Positions 43,733 to 51,591 of a stretch of 64,000 nt of DNA are shown here, in pieces. Every line of letters begins with the position of its first letter. Positions within the stretch are counted from its first letter, which is position 1. Location: positions 186,001 to 250,000 of the forward strand of contig NZ_BONO01000001.1 in NCBI RefSeq assembly GCF_016862755.1. Direction: 5' to 3'. The stretch is from Cellulomonas pakistanensis. Its GTDB lineage: Bacteria; Actinomycetota; Actinomycetes; Actinomycetales; Cellulomonadaceae. A program made the position numbers and the translations under genes. The notes under the pieces were generated by a model. It saw only the letters and a list, made by a program, of their open reading frames with translations. It ran no database searches and had not been told where the DNA came from.

Positions 43733-44128
43733 ATGGCGATCGGAGACGACTCCGGCCTCGACGACGGCCGGGTGCTGGTGCGCGGGGACCTCGTCGTGGA
43801 GGTGCCGGCGCGGTGCGTGCGCGTCGCGGACCGGCCGGTGCCGCTGACCCGCAGCGAGTTCGAGATCCTCGTGGCGCTCGCGGAGCGGGCGGGGCAGCCG
43901 GTGTCCAAGGACGAGCTCGCCGTGGCGGTCGCGGTGCACGGGCCGCACGCGGTGCCGACGCCGACGGACTCCGACCGGCGCAGCATCGAGGTCCACATGG
44001 CGAACCTGCGCAAGAAGCTCGCCGACGGCTCGGGGGACCGCACCGCGATCAGCACGGTGCGCGGCCTGGGCTACCGGCTCGCGCCCGAGGTGCGGGTGCC
44101 GAGCCAGCGCGACGGCTCGGCGGGCTGA
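43733..44128 (+). CDS. Stand-alone winged-helix (OmpR-type) DNA-binding protein
   Basis: 131-residue protein without a receiver domain. The OmpR/PhoB-type effector is residues about 30-122: LTRSEFEILVALAERAGQPVSK, SDRRSIEVHMANLRKKL and STVRGLGYRLA. Without phosphorylation input it must be controlled by level or partner binding. Divergent from the LAVTG surface protein gene, which is its most likely target by position. ATG at 43733 is preceded by little Shine-Dalgarno sequence (TGACCCG), so the transcript might be leaderless. Confidence 0.88.
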   Translation: MAIGDDSGLDDGRVLVRGDLVVEVPARCVRVADRPVPLTRSEFEILVALAERAGQPVSKDELAVAVAVHGPHAVPTPTDSDRRSIEVHMANLRKKLADGSGDRTAISTVRGLGYRLAPEVRVPSQRDGSAG

Positions 44129-44168
44129 CCCGCCTCGCCGCCGCGCCGGCCCGGGCGCGGGCGGTGGG

Positions 44169-44804
44169 TCAGCGGGTGGCGGCGGCGAGCGCGGCGCGCA
44201 GGCCCTCGGCGTCGAGCTCGGTGCCGTACGCCGGCGTGTCCCGCTGGAACCGCCAGCCCTCGGACAGCGGCCCGGCGTCGACGACGTCGAAGCCCCAGCG
44301 GTCGATGAGCTGGGTGACGACCGCCTTCGCCTCGGCGTCGTCCCCGGCGATGGCCAGCGCACGACGCCCCGGGGTGCCCGCGGGGGTCCCCTTCGAGCCG
44401 AGGTCGGCGGCGGTGATGTGGTTGAACGCCTTGACGACGCGGGCGTCGCCCAGGTGGTCCGCCAGCAGCTCCGAGCTGGTGGTGGAGCCGTCGTCGAGCG
44501 CGGCGACGTGGCCGTCGCGCTCCCAGTAGTAGTTGTTCGTGTCGATGACGATCTTGCCGGCCAGCGGCTCGGCGGGGACCGACGCGTACGCGTGGAAGGG
44601 CACGGTGACGACGACGACGTCCCCGTCCGTCGCGGCCTCCTCCGGGGTGCCGGCGCGCGCGCCGTCCCCGAGGTCGGCCACCAGGTCCACCAGGGTGTGC
44701 GGGCCGCGCGAGTTGCTGACGACGGGCGACTGCCCGTGCTCGACGGCCAGGCGGGCGAGCGCGCCGCCGATGTGGCCGGCACCGATGAGTCCGATCGTGG
44801 TCAT
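44169..44804 (-). CDS. NADPH-dependent F420 reductase-like Rossmann protein
   Basis: 211-residue dinucleotide-binding protein with GLIGAGHIGGALARLAVEHG at the start, VVSNSRGP for NADP phosphate binding, VVVTVPFHAY, IVIDTNNYYWERDG and AFNHITAADLG. The F420H2:NADP oxidoreductase-like family includes both F420 enzymes and unrelated dehydrogenases; the substrate is not evident. ATG at 44804 follows a weak purine run (GGGG). Confidence 0.85.
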   Translation of the reverse strand: MTTIGLIGAGHIGGALARLAVEHGQSPVVSNSRGPHTLVDLVADLGDGARAGTPEEAATDGDVVVVTVPFHAYASVPAEPLAGKIVIDTNNYYWERDGHVAALDDGSTTSSELLADHLGDARVVKAFNHITAADLGSKGTPAGTPGRRALAIAGDDAEAKAVVTQLIDRWGFDVVDAGPLSEGWRFQRDTPAYGTELDAEGLRAALAAATR

Positions 44805-44876
44805 GTGGGGGGCAACGGCCTGAGGACGCCCGTTGTTCCTGGTCAGGTGACCCGGTTCCGCCGTGGGGAAAAACCG

Positions 44877-44906
44877 TTGGCCCCGGGCGCGGTGCGGACG
44901 TACGGT
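44877..44906 (+). promoter_or_regulatory. Candidate promoter for the short leader transcript
   Basis: -35-like TTGGCC (44877-44882) and -10-like TACGGT (44901-44906) with an 18-nt spacer, about 30 nt upstream of a short open reading frame with a strong ribosome-binding site. Preceded by GGGGAAAAACCG, an AT-richer step in this region. Confidence 0.4.
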
Positions 44907-44937
44907 CGAGGCACACGGGAGGGAGGTGGTCCGAGAC

Positions 44938-44976
44938 ATGATTTCTTCTTGGACGAGTGAGGTGACTGCCCGCTAG
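44938..44976 (+). CDS. Putative 12-residue leader peptide
   Basis: ATG followed by eleven sense codons, MISSWTSEVTAR, and TAG. GGGAGGGAGG lies about 11 nt upstream. No full-length gene follows in the same direction before a minus-strand gene begins at 45185, so if translated this is either a leader of an attenuated RNA or a stand-alone microprotein. It has no known homologue that I recognise. Confidence 0.4.
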   Translation: MISSWTSEVTAR

Positions 44977-45134
44977 TCGCGGACAGCAGAGTTCGGACGG
45001 ATTGCGATCCGTTCGCCGCGCCGCCGGCCCGACCGGCCCGCGACGGGCGAATCCCCGCAGTCACCGCAGCCCGTGGGAGCCGCGACCTCGTCCTTCGCGG
45101 CAGGGCCTCCAGCAGGGGGCCCGGCCCACGGGCT
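44977..45134 (+). ncRNA. Possible structured RNA after the short ORF
   Basis: The region 44977-45134 has several possible stems: GGACGGAT with ATCCGTTC around TGCG (44995-45014), CCGCG with CGCGG (about 45080-45102), and a long-range pairing AGCCCGTGGG (45068-45077) with CCCACGGGCT (45125-45134) that encloses the last. Together with the promoter and short ORF upstream it looks like a leader or small RNA, without a known class. The 380-nt gap from 44805 to 45184 contains nothing else of note. Confidence 0.35.
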
Positions 45135-45184
45135 GTTCCCTGCCCGCGCACGGCCGGGCGCGCGCCCGCGGCCCCGACCCGGTC

Positions 45185-45757
45185 TCAGCCTCCGAGCCGC
45201 TCCCGCAGCCCCGCCCGCACCGCCGGCCACTCCTCGGGCAGCACCGAGAAGTACGCGGTGTCCCCGCGCGTCCCGTCGGGCGCCAGCCGGTGGTTCCGCA
45301 GCACGCCCTCGGGCGTCGCGCCGAGCCGGGTGATCGCGGCGACCGAGCGGGCGTTCCGGGTGTCCGCCCGCAGCGCCACCCGCGCGCACCCCCAGGTCTC
45401 GAACGCGTGCTCCAGCATGAGCAGCTTGCACGCCGGGTTGTTCGCCGTGCCCCACCACCGCGGGGCGAAGTACGTGTGACCGATCTCGACCCGGGGCACG
45501 CGCGGCTCCCAGTCGTAGAACGAGGTGCTGCCGCGGACCTCGCCGGTCGCGGCGTCCAGCGCGGCGAGGGCGAGCCGGCCCGGCGCGCGGCGCGCGGCGT
45601 CGATCTCCGCGCGGCAGCCGTCGACGCCGACGGGCAGCGCGGAGGACATCCCGGCCCAGAGGCGCGCGTCGACGAACCCGGCGAGCGCCTCGGCGTGCGC
45701 GGGGTCGAGCGGGACGAGGCGGACTCCGTGGCCCTCGAGGGCGAGGTCGTGCAGCAC
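45185..45757 (-). CDS. GNAT family N-acetyltransferase (RimJ/RimL type)
   Basis: 190-residue acetyl-CoA-dependent acetyltransferase. The N-terminus GVRLVPLDPAHAEALAGFV, the strand VEIGHTYFAPRWWGT, the acyl-CoA loop region (NPACKLLMLEHAFE) and the RADTRNARSVAAITRLGAT motif fit the RimJ/RimL subfamily. The acceptor (protein N-terminus or small amine) is unknown. Confidence 0.9.
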   Translation of the reverse strand: MLHDLALEGHGVRLVPLDPAHAEALAGFVDARLWAGMSSALPVGVDGCRAEIDAARRAPGRLALAALDAATGEVRGSTSFYDWEPRVPRVEIGHTYFAPRWWGTANNPACKLLMLEHAFETWGCARVALRADTRNARSVAAITRLGATPEGVLRNHRLAPDGTRGDTAYFSVLPEEWPAVRAGLRERLGG

Positions 45758-45794
45758 GCGCCGAGCATCGCAGATCCGACCCTTGCGATCCGAT

Positions 45795-45811
45795 GGCTAA
45801 TGGCATTAGCC
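45795..45811. promoter_or_regulatory. Candidate TetR operator
   Basis: GGCTAAT-GGC-ATTAGCC, a perfect 7-bp inverted repeat with a 3-nt centre, 9 nt before the ATG of the hydrolase gene. AT-rich TAAT/ATTA in this GC-rich genome marks the promoter. The TetR repressor encoded second in the operon is the natural candidate. Confidence 0.6.
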
Positions 45812-45819
45812 TGCGGGCT

Positions 45820-46674
45820 ATGGACATCAACGAGGCACGACGCACGCAGCACCTCGCGCGGCCCGAGGGGAGGGTCGCGTACGACGACGCCGGCACCGGC
45901 CCGCTCGTCGTCATGGTCCCCGGCATGGGTGACCTGCGGTCCACCTACGACGAGCTCCGTGCCGCCCTGCTGGCCGCCGGGTACCGGGTGGTCACCACCG
46001 ACCTGCGCGGCCACGGCGACTCCGACGCCGGGTTCACCACGCACGGCGACGAGGCGACCGCGGGCGACGTGGCCGCCCTGGTCGAGCACCTGGGCGCCGG
46101 TCCCGCGGTGCTGGTCGGGAACTCGATGGGGTCGTCGGCGGCCGCCGTGGTCGCGGCCGACCGGCCCGAGCTGGTCCGCGGCCTGGTGCTGCTGGCGCCG
46201 TTCCTGCGTGACCCGCAGCTGCCCGGCGCGGTGCGCGCCCTCATGCCGGTCGTCTACCGGGCGATGCTCGCGGCGCCGTGGGGCGCCGCGGCGTGGACGG
46301 CCTACTACCGGACGCTCAACAAGGGCTCGCGGTCGCCGCGGCTCGACGCCCACACGGCCGCCATCCGCGCGAGCCTGCGCCGCCCCGGCCACCTCCGGGC
46401 CTTCCGCGACCTGACGCTCGCCCTCACGCACGCCCCCGTCGAGGCCCGCGTGCCCCGCATCCAGACGCCGACGCTCGCGGTCGTCGGGGCGCTGGACCCC
46501 GACTGGAAGGACCCTGCGGCGGAGCTCGCGTGGATCCGCGAGGCGACCGGCGCCCGCGCGCTGCTGGTCGAGGACGCCGGGCACTACCCGCAGCACCAGA
46601 CCCCCGAGGTCGTCGCCGAGGCCGTGCTCGCCCTGCTGGCCGAGGTGGCGCCGACGGAGGTCGCCGGTGCCTAG
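45820..46674 (+). CDS. Alpha/beta hydrolase
   Basis: 284-residue alpha/beta-fold hydrolase. The nucleophile elbow is VGNSMGSSAA (Ser about 106), the oxyanion region is VMVPGMGD, and the last His lies in DAGHYPQHQTPE. The substrate is unknown. The ATG at 45820 is preferred to 45793 because the latter lies within the TetR-like operator and gives a non-family N-terminus. The TetR gene overlaps its end by 8 nt, so it is probably repressed by its neighbour. Confidence 0.88.
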   Translation: MDINEARRTQHLARPEGRVAYDDAGTGPLVVMVPGMGDLRSTYDELRAALLAAGYRVVTTDLRGHGDSDAGFTTHGDEATAGDVAALVEHLGAGPAVLVGNSMGSSAAAVVAADRPELVRGLVLLAPFLRDPQLPGAVRALMPVVYRAMLAAPWGAAAWTAYYRTLNKGSRSPRLDAHTAAIRASLRRPGHLRAFRDLTLALTHAPVEARVPRIQTPTLAVVGALDPDWKDPAAELAWIREATGARALLVEDAGHYPQHQTPEVVAEAVLALLAEVAPTEVAGA

Positions 46675-47296
46675 GGCGGGGCTGTCCCGCGAGGCGGTCG
46701 TCCGGATCGCCCTCGACCTGGTGGACGCCGGCGGCCCCACCGGGTTCGCGGACCTCACGCTCGCCAAGGTGGCCGCCGAGGCCGGGGTCGCGACGCCGAG
46801 CCTGTACAAGCACGTCGGCTCGCTCGCGGCGCTGCGCCGCGAGGTGGCCGTGCTGACGCTGCACGACCTGGCGTCCGCCCTCGTCGACCGCACGCTCGGC
46901 CGGTCGGGGCCGGACGCGGTGCGGGCGCTCGCACACGCGATCCGCGACTACGCCCACGCCCACCCCGGCCGGTACGCCGCGGTCCAGACGGCCCCGGACC
47001 CGGACGACCCCGACGCCGCCGAGCTGGCCGCCGCGGGCGGACGCACGGTCGACGTGATCGCCGCCGTGCTGCGCGGGTTCGACCTGCCGGAGGAGCGGTC
47101 GGTCGACGCCGTGCGCGCCGTCCGGGCGGGGGTGCACGGGTTCGTCGCGCTCGAGCTCGGCGGCGGGTTCCGGCTGCCGCAGGACCTGGACCGCAGCTTC
47201 GACGTCCTGGTGGACCTGCTGGTGGCGGGCGTGGCGGCGCTCACGACCGGCGAGGCCGGTCCCGGCGGGCCGGGCGCCGGGGGCGTGCGCGTCTAG
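46667..47296 (+). CDS. TetR/AcrR family regulator
   Basis: 209-residue repressor. The N-terminal HTH (about residues 6-52) reads REAVVRIALDLVDAGGP, LTLAKVAAEAGVATPSLYKHV, and the C-terminal ligand domain has RDYAHAHPGRYAAVQTAP and a late LELGGGFRLPQDLD. GTG start lies within the hydrolase gene. It probably represses this two-gene unit via the dyad at 45795; the inducer should resemble the hydrolase substrate. Confidence 0.92.
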   Translation: MPRAGLSREAVVRIALDLVDAGGPTGFADLTLAKVAAEAGVATPSLYKHVGSLAALRREVAVLTLHDLASALVDRTLGRSGPDAVRALAHAIRDYAHAHPGRYAAVQTAPDPDDPDAAELAAAGGRTVDVIAAVLRGFDLPEERSVDAVRAVRAGVHGFVALELGGGFRLPQDLDRSFDVLVDLLVAGVAALTTGEAGPGGPGAGGVRV

Positions 47297-47306
47297 GGTG
47301 GTCCGC

Positions 47307-48077
47307 GTGGGAGAGCTGAAGACACCGCGCGAGATCGAGGCCATGCGGGCGGCGGGGTCCTTCGTCGCCCGCGTCCTGAGCAGCCTGCAGGACGTGGCCC
47401 GGGTGGGCATGACGCTGAAGGAGCTCGACGCGCACGCGCACCGGATGATCGACGACGCCGGCGCGCACTCGGTCTACCTCGGCTACCACCCGTCGTTCGG
47501 CGCGATGCCGTACCCGGGGGTGCTGTGCACGAGCGTCAACGACGCGGCGCTGCACGGGCTGCCGTCGGAGCAGGTGCTCGCGGACGGCGACGTGCTGAGC
47601 ATCGACTTCGCGGCCCAGGTGAACGGCTGGGTCGCCGACTCCGCGCTCAGCTTCCAGCTCGGCACGCCCGACCCGGACTCGCAGCGGCTGATCCGGGTCA
47701 CCGAGGAGGCGCTCGCCGCCGGCATCGCGCAGGCCCGCCCGGGCAACCGGATGGGCGACATCTCCGCGGCGATCGGCGAGGTCGGCCGCGCGGCGGGACT
47801 CGGCATCAACGCCGACTTCGGCGGGCACGGCGTCGGGCGCACCATGCACGAGGAGCCGCACGTGCCGAACCTCGGCCGGCGCGGCTCCGGGATCAAGCTC
47901 AAGGCCGGGCTCGTCATCGCGATCGAGCCGTGGTTCATGGCCGGCGGCGACGGCTACGTCATCGACCCGGACGGCTGGACGATCCGCACCGCCGACGGCT
48001 CGCGCGCGGCGCACGCGGAGCACACCGTCGCGATCACCCCCGACGGCCCGCTGGTCCTCACGGCGCGCAAGGGCTGA
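47307..48077 (+). CDS. map: Type I methionyl aminopeptidase
   Basis: 256-residue metalloenzyme removing N-terminal methionine from new proteins. Metal ligands are found in SIDFAAQVNGWVADSA (the two Asp), GGHGVGRTMHEEPHVPN (His), IEPWF (Glu) and AHAEHTVAI (Glu), in the family order. GTG at 47307 (VGELKTPREIEAM) is chosen; a GTG at 47298 would add three residues. It follows the TetR gene by 10 nt but is likely an independent housekeeping gene. A second map copy elsewhere would be usual for actinobacteria. Confidence 0.94.
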   Translation: MGELKTPREIEAMRAAGSFVARVLSSLQDVARVGMTLKELDAHAHRMIDDAGAHSVYLGYHPSFGAMPYPGVLCTSVNDAALHGLPSEQVLADGDVLSIDFAAQVNGWVADSALSFQLGTPDPDSQRLIRVTEEALAAGIAQARPGNRMGDISAAIGEVGRAAGLGINADFGGHGVGRTMHEEPHVPNLGRRGSGIKLKAGLVIAIEPWFMAGGDGYVIDPDGWTIRTADGSRAAHAEHTVAITPDGPLVLTARKG

Positions 48078-48323
48078 CCGCCCGCGCCCCGCCGCCCCCG
48101 CGCACTTCGCGGCCCCCGGACCACGAGCCGTCGCGCGCCCGACGCCGCGCGTTCACCCCGCCGACGCCCCGCGGCCAGCCCGGTCGGTCAGGGTGAGGCG
48201 GACGCCCGTCGCGATCGCACGGACGTCAGGACAGGCGGGGGCGGCGCACGCTCGGGGGAGGTCGGGCGCCGCCTCCGCCACTCCGCCCTCCGGCGCCGGC
48301 CGCGGCCGCCGGGGCCCAGCCCG

Positions 48324-49208
48324 TCAGGCGCGCAGGTGCGCCCACTCCTGCGGGTTCAGCGTCAGCCACTCCTGCAGCGACTGCGCCGGGCGGCCCGACA
48401 GCCGGCGGACGACCGGAGACGGCGTCGCGAGCTCCCCGCGCGCGATGGCCGTGTACGACGACACCCAGCCGTCGACCTCCCACGGCGCCGCGCCGTACGA
48501 CTCCCGGGACGCGTACGCCTCCTCGAGCGACTCCGGGTGGTACGTGATGGTCCGCCCGGTCGCGCTGCTGAGCTCCTGCGCCGCCTCGGCGAGCGAGTAC
48601 GCGCTCGGCCCGGTCACGTCGTACGCGCGGCCGTCGTGCGCGTGGCCGTCCGCGTCGAGCAGCACGGCGGTCGCGACGTCGGCGACGTCGTCGTGCGCGA
48701 CGGCCGCGACCACCCCGTCGCCCGCCGGCCCGCGGATCACGCCGTCCTCGCCCACGAACCGGACGATCGCGTCGTGGTACAGGCAGTCCCGCAGGAACGT
48801 GAACCGCAGCCCGGACGCCCGGATGTGCTCCTCGGTCGCCCAGTGGTCTCGCGCGAACGTGAACGTCGCGTCCGGTGCAGCGCCCATGAACGACAGGTAG
48901 ACCACCCGCTCGACGCCCGCGTCCACCGCGGCGTCGACGGCCGCGCGGTGCTCGGTCACCCGGTCCGCGGACTCGCGCCCCGAGACGAGGAACACGGTGC
49001 GTGCCCCGGCGAACGCCGCGCGCATGGCCTCGACGTCGGCGTAGCCCGGGCTCAGCGCGACCTCCGTCTCGGTGCCGGGCAGGTCGGGCGCGCGGTCGGC
49101 GGAGCGGACCACGAGGCGCTGGTGCGCGCCCTCCGCGGCCAGCCGGAACGCGAGCCGTCGGCCGATCCGGCCCGAGGCCCCTGTCACCACGATCAGGTCG
49201 TCGTCCAT
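48324..49208 (-). CDS. NAD(P)H-binding (NmrA/SDR atypical) protein
   Basis: 294-residue atypical short-chain dehydrogenase-like protein. VVTGASGRIGRRLAFRLA binds the dinucleotide; RLVVRSADRAPDLP, RTVFLVSGRES and YLSFMGAAPDATFTFARDHW are typical of NmrA-type redox sensors or quinone reductases. No regulator is adjacent. The ATG at 49208 follows GGAGGAGACGC, a strong ribosome site. The 246-nt gap to map contains no feature I can support. Confidence 0.88.
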   Translation of the reverse strand: MDDDLIVVTGASGRIGRRLAFRLAAEGAHQRLVVRSADRAPDLPGTETEVALSPGYADVEAMRAAFAGARTVFLVSGRESADRVTEHRAAVDAAVDAGVERVVYLSFMGAAPDATFTFARDHWATEEHIRASGLRFTFLRDCLYHDAIVRFVGEDGVIRGPAGDGVVAAVAHDDVADVATAVLLDADGHAHDGRAYDVTGPSAYSLAEAAQELSSATGRTITYHPESLEEAYASRESYGAAPWEVDGWVSSYTAIARGELATPSPVVRRLSGRPAQSLQEWLTLNPQEWAHLRA

Positions 49209-49362
49209 GCGTCTCCTCCGCACACGGGGGCCGGCCCGGGCGCCGGCTGGCAGCGACGGTAGCGCCCGCCGGGCGCCGTGGCGACGGGGGCGTGCCCCAA
49301 CCCTGACGCCACGTGAGAGTACGATCCGTCTGCATCCCCCACCGACCCGGAACGGATCCCGC

Positions 49363-50901
49363 GTGCCCGCGACCCCTCAGCCCGCCCCGGCGCCCGCGGC
49401 GCCCGTCGTCCCGGAGGCCGACGCCTCCTGGTCCGTGCGCACCGCGCTGCGCTCGCCCGCCCGGCTGCGCACCGAGGTGCTCGGCGGCCTGGTGGTGGCG
49501 CTCGCGCTGATCCCCGAGGCGATCTCGTTCTCGATCGTCGCCGGCGTCGACCCCCGGGTCGGGCTGTTCTCGTCGTTCGTGATGGCGGTGTCGCTGGCGT
49601 TCCTCGGCGGCCGCCCGGCGATGATCTCCGCGGCCACGGGCGCGGTCGCGCTGGTGGTGGCGCCGGTCGTGCGGGACCACGGTCTGCAGTACCTCCTCGC
49701 GACGGTCGTGCTCGGCGGCGTGATCCAGGTGGCGATGGGCGTGCTCGGCGTCGCCCGGCTCATGCGGTTCATCCCGCGGTCGGTCATGGTCGGGTTCGTC
49801 AACGCGCTGGCGATCCTGGTGTTCGCCGCGCAGCTGCCGCACCTGGTCGACGTGCCGTGGGCGGTCCACCTGCTGGTCGCGGCCGGCCTGGCGATCATCG
49901 CGCTGCTGCCGCGGCTCACCACGGTGGTGCCGGCGCCGCTGGTCGCGATCGTGCTGCTCACCGTCGTGACCGTCGTCGGCGGTCTGGCCGTGCCGCGGGT
50001 GCGGGACCAGGGCGAGCTGCCGGACAGCCTGCCCTCGTTCCTGCTGCCCGACGTCCCGCTGAGCCTGGAGACGCTGCGGATCGTCGCGCCGTACGCCGTG
50101 GGCCTCGCGCTGGTCGGCCTGCTCGAGTCGCTGATGACCGCGAAGCTCGTCGACGACGTGACGGACACGCACTCGGACAAGACCCGGGAGGCGTGGGGCC
50201 AGGGGGCGGCGAACGTGCTGTCGGGGCTGTTCGGCGGCATGGGCGGCTGCGCGATGATCGGCCAGACGATGATCAACGTGAAGGTGTCCGGCGCCCGGAC
50301 CCGGATCTCCACGTTCCTCGCGGGCGCGTTCCTGCTCCTGCTGGTGGTGGTCCTCGGCGACGTCGTCGGGGCGATCCCGATGGCCGCGCTCGTCGCGGTG
50401 ATGGTGATGGTCTGCGTCGCGACGTTCGACTGGCACTCGGTCCGGCCGTCGACGCTGGGCCGCATGCCGCTGAGCGAGACCGCGGTGATGCTCGTGACCG
50501 TCGCCGTCACGGTGGCCACGCACAACCTGGCGTACGGGGTCGTGTCGGGCGTGCTCGTGGCCACGGTGCTGTTCGCGCGCCGGGTCGCGCACCTGACGAC
50601 CGTGACCCGGCTGGACGCCGGCGAGGACCCGGGCGTGCGGCGGTACGCCGTGTCCGGCGCGCTGTTCTTCGCGTCGTCCAACGACCTCGTCTACCAGTTC
50701 GACTACGACGGCGACCCGCAGCGGGTCGTGATCGACCTGTCGGACGCGCACGTGTGGGACGCCTCGACGGCGGCCACGCTGGACGCCATCACGACCAAGT
50801 ACGCCGCCAAGGGCAAGACCGCCGAGGTCGTGGGGCTGAACGAGGACAGCGCGCGGCGGCTCGGGCGGCTGGGGCCGGTGCTCGGGGGCGGCGGGCACTG
50901 A
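49363..50901 (+). CDS. SulP family inorganic anion transporter
   Basis: 512-residue transporter. An N-terminal membrane region with about eleven helices (from about residue 35, GGLVVALALIPEAISFSI) contains SulP signatures such as GLFSSFVMAVSLAFLGG, and a C-terminal STAS domain (about 425-505) has VIDLSDAHVWDAS. Substrates of this family include sulfate, bicarbonate or other anions; none can be assigned. GTG at 49363 starts a Pro/Ala-rich N-terminus. Confidence 0.92.
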   Translation: MPATPQPAPAPAAPVVPEADASWSVRTALRSPARLRTEVLGGLVVALALIPEAISFSIVAGVDPRVGLFSSFVMAVSLAFLGGRPAMISAATGAVALVVAPVVRDHGLQYLLATVVLGGVIQVAMGVLGVARLMRFIPRSVMVGFVNALAILVFAAQLPHLVDVPWAVHLLVAAGLAIIALLPRLTTVVPAPLVAIVLLTVVTVVGGLAVPRVRDQGELPDSLPSFLLPDVPLSLETLRIVAPYAVGLALVGLLESLMTAKLVDDVTDTHSDKTREAWGQGAANVLSGLFGGMGGCAMIGQTMINVKVSGARTRISTFLAGAFLLLLVVVLGDVVGAIPMAALVAVMVMVCVATFDWHSVRPSTLGRMPLSETAVMLVTVAVTVATHNLAYGVVSGVLVATVLFARRVAHLTTVTRLDAGEDPGVRRYAVSGALFFASSNDLVYQFDYDGDPQRVVIDLSDAHVWDASTAATLDAITTKYAAKGKTAEVVGLNEDSARRLGRLGPVLGGGGH

Positions 50902-50978
50902 CGCCGGGTGCCGGGCGCCGGGTGCCGGGCGCCGGTGTGAGGATGGGCGGCGGCCCAGGACCACGAGGAGGACGAGGC

Positions 50979-51509
50979 GTGACGGACGAGCGGTACCGCG
51001 TGATGACCGTGTGCACCGGCAACATCTGCCGGTCGCCGATGGCGGAGGTCGTGCTGCGCGCCCGCCTCGAGGACGCCGGCCTGGGCGACCGGGTGGTCGT
51101 CGACTCGACCGGCGTCAGCGACGAGGAGCACGGCAACCCGATCGACCGGCGTGCCCGGGCCGCCCTCGCCGCGCGCGGGTACGACGTCCCGCGGCGCGCG
51201 GCGCGCCAGGTGCGCGCGGAGGACCTCCGCGACCGGGACCTCGTGCTCGCGATGACGGCGTCGCACGCCCGGGCGCTGCGGCGGATCGCCGGCGACCCGG
51301 ACCTCGCGGCGCGCGTCGTCATGTTCCGGACGTTCGACCCCGCGGCGCCGCAGGTCGCCGACCAGCGCGACGAGCACCTGCTCGACGTCGACGACCCCTG
51401 GTACGGCGGGCCGGAGAACTTCGAGCACTGCCTGGACGAGGTCGAGGCGGCCGCCGACGGCGTGGTCGACGCGGTGCGCGCGGCCGTCGAGCGCGCCGAG
51501 ACCCACTGA
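50979..51509 (+). CDS. Low molecular weight protein-tyrosine phosphatase
   Basis: 176-residue phosphatase with the P-loop VCTGNICRSPMAE (Cys12, Arg18), and the general-acid Asp in LDVDDPWYGGP. Such enzymes dephosphorylate tyrosine, often in capsule or surface-polymer pathways, or arginine. GTG at 50979 follows GAGGAGGACGAGGC, a strong ribosome site. The stop lies within the palindromic element at 51499. Confidence 0.93.
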   Translation: MTDERYRVMTVCTGNICRSPMAEVVLRARLEDAGLGDRVVVDSTGVSDEEHGNPIDRRARAALAARGYDVPRRAARQVRAEDLRDRDLVLAMTASHARALRRIAGDPDLAARVVMFRTFDPAAPQVADQRDEHLLDVDDPWYGGPENFEHCLDEVEAAADGVVDAVRAAVERAETH

Positions 51510-51562
51510 TCCGACCGAGACCACCGCACGTGGGCGTGGGCCTCGCCCGGATCAGTGGGTCT
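51499..51562. repeat. 64-nt palindromic element, copy 4 (A-B-B'-A')
   Basis: Units A AGACCCACT (51499-51507), B AGACCACCG (51518-51526), B' CGTGGGCCT (51535-51543) and A' AGTGGGTCT (51554-51562), again 9-10-9-8-9-10-9. A and A' are exact inverted copies, and the outer pairing extends to 17 bp (51497-51513 with 51548-51564). B and B' match the unit at six and seven of nine positions. It covers the stop codon of the phosphatase gene, so its sequence partly codes for the protein's end. Confidence 0.68.
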
Positions 51563-51591
51563 CGTGGACGGGCGCGGGGCAGGATGGCCGC

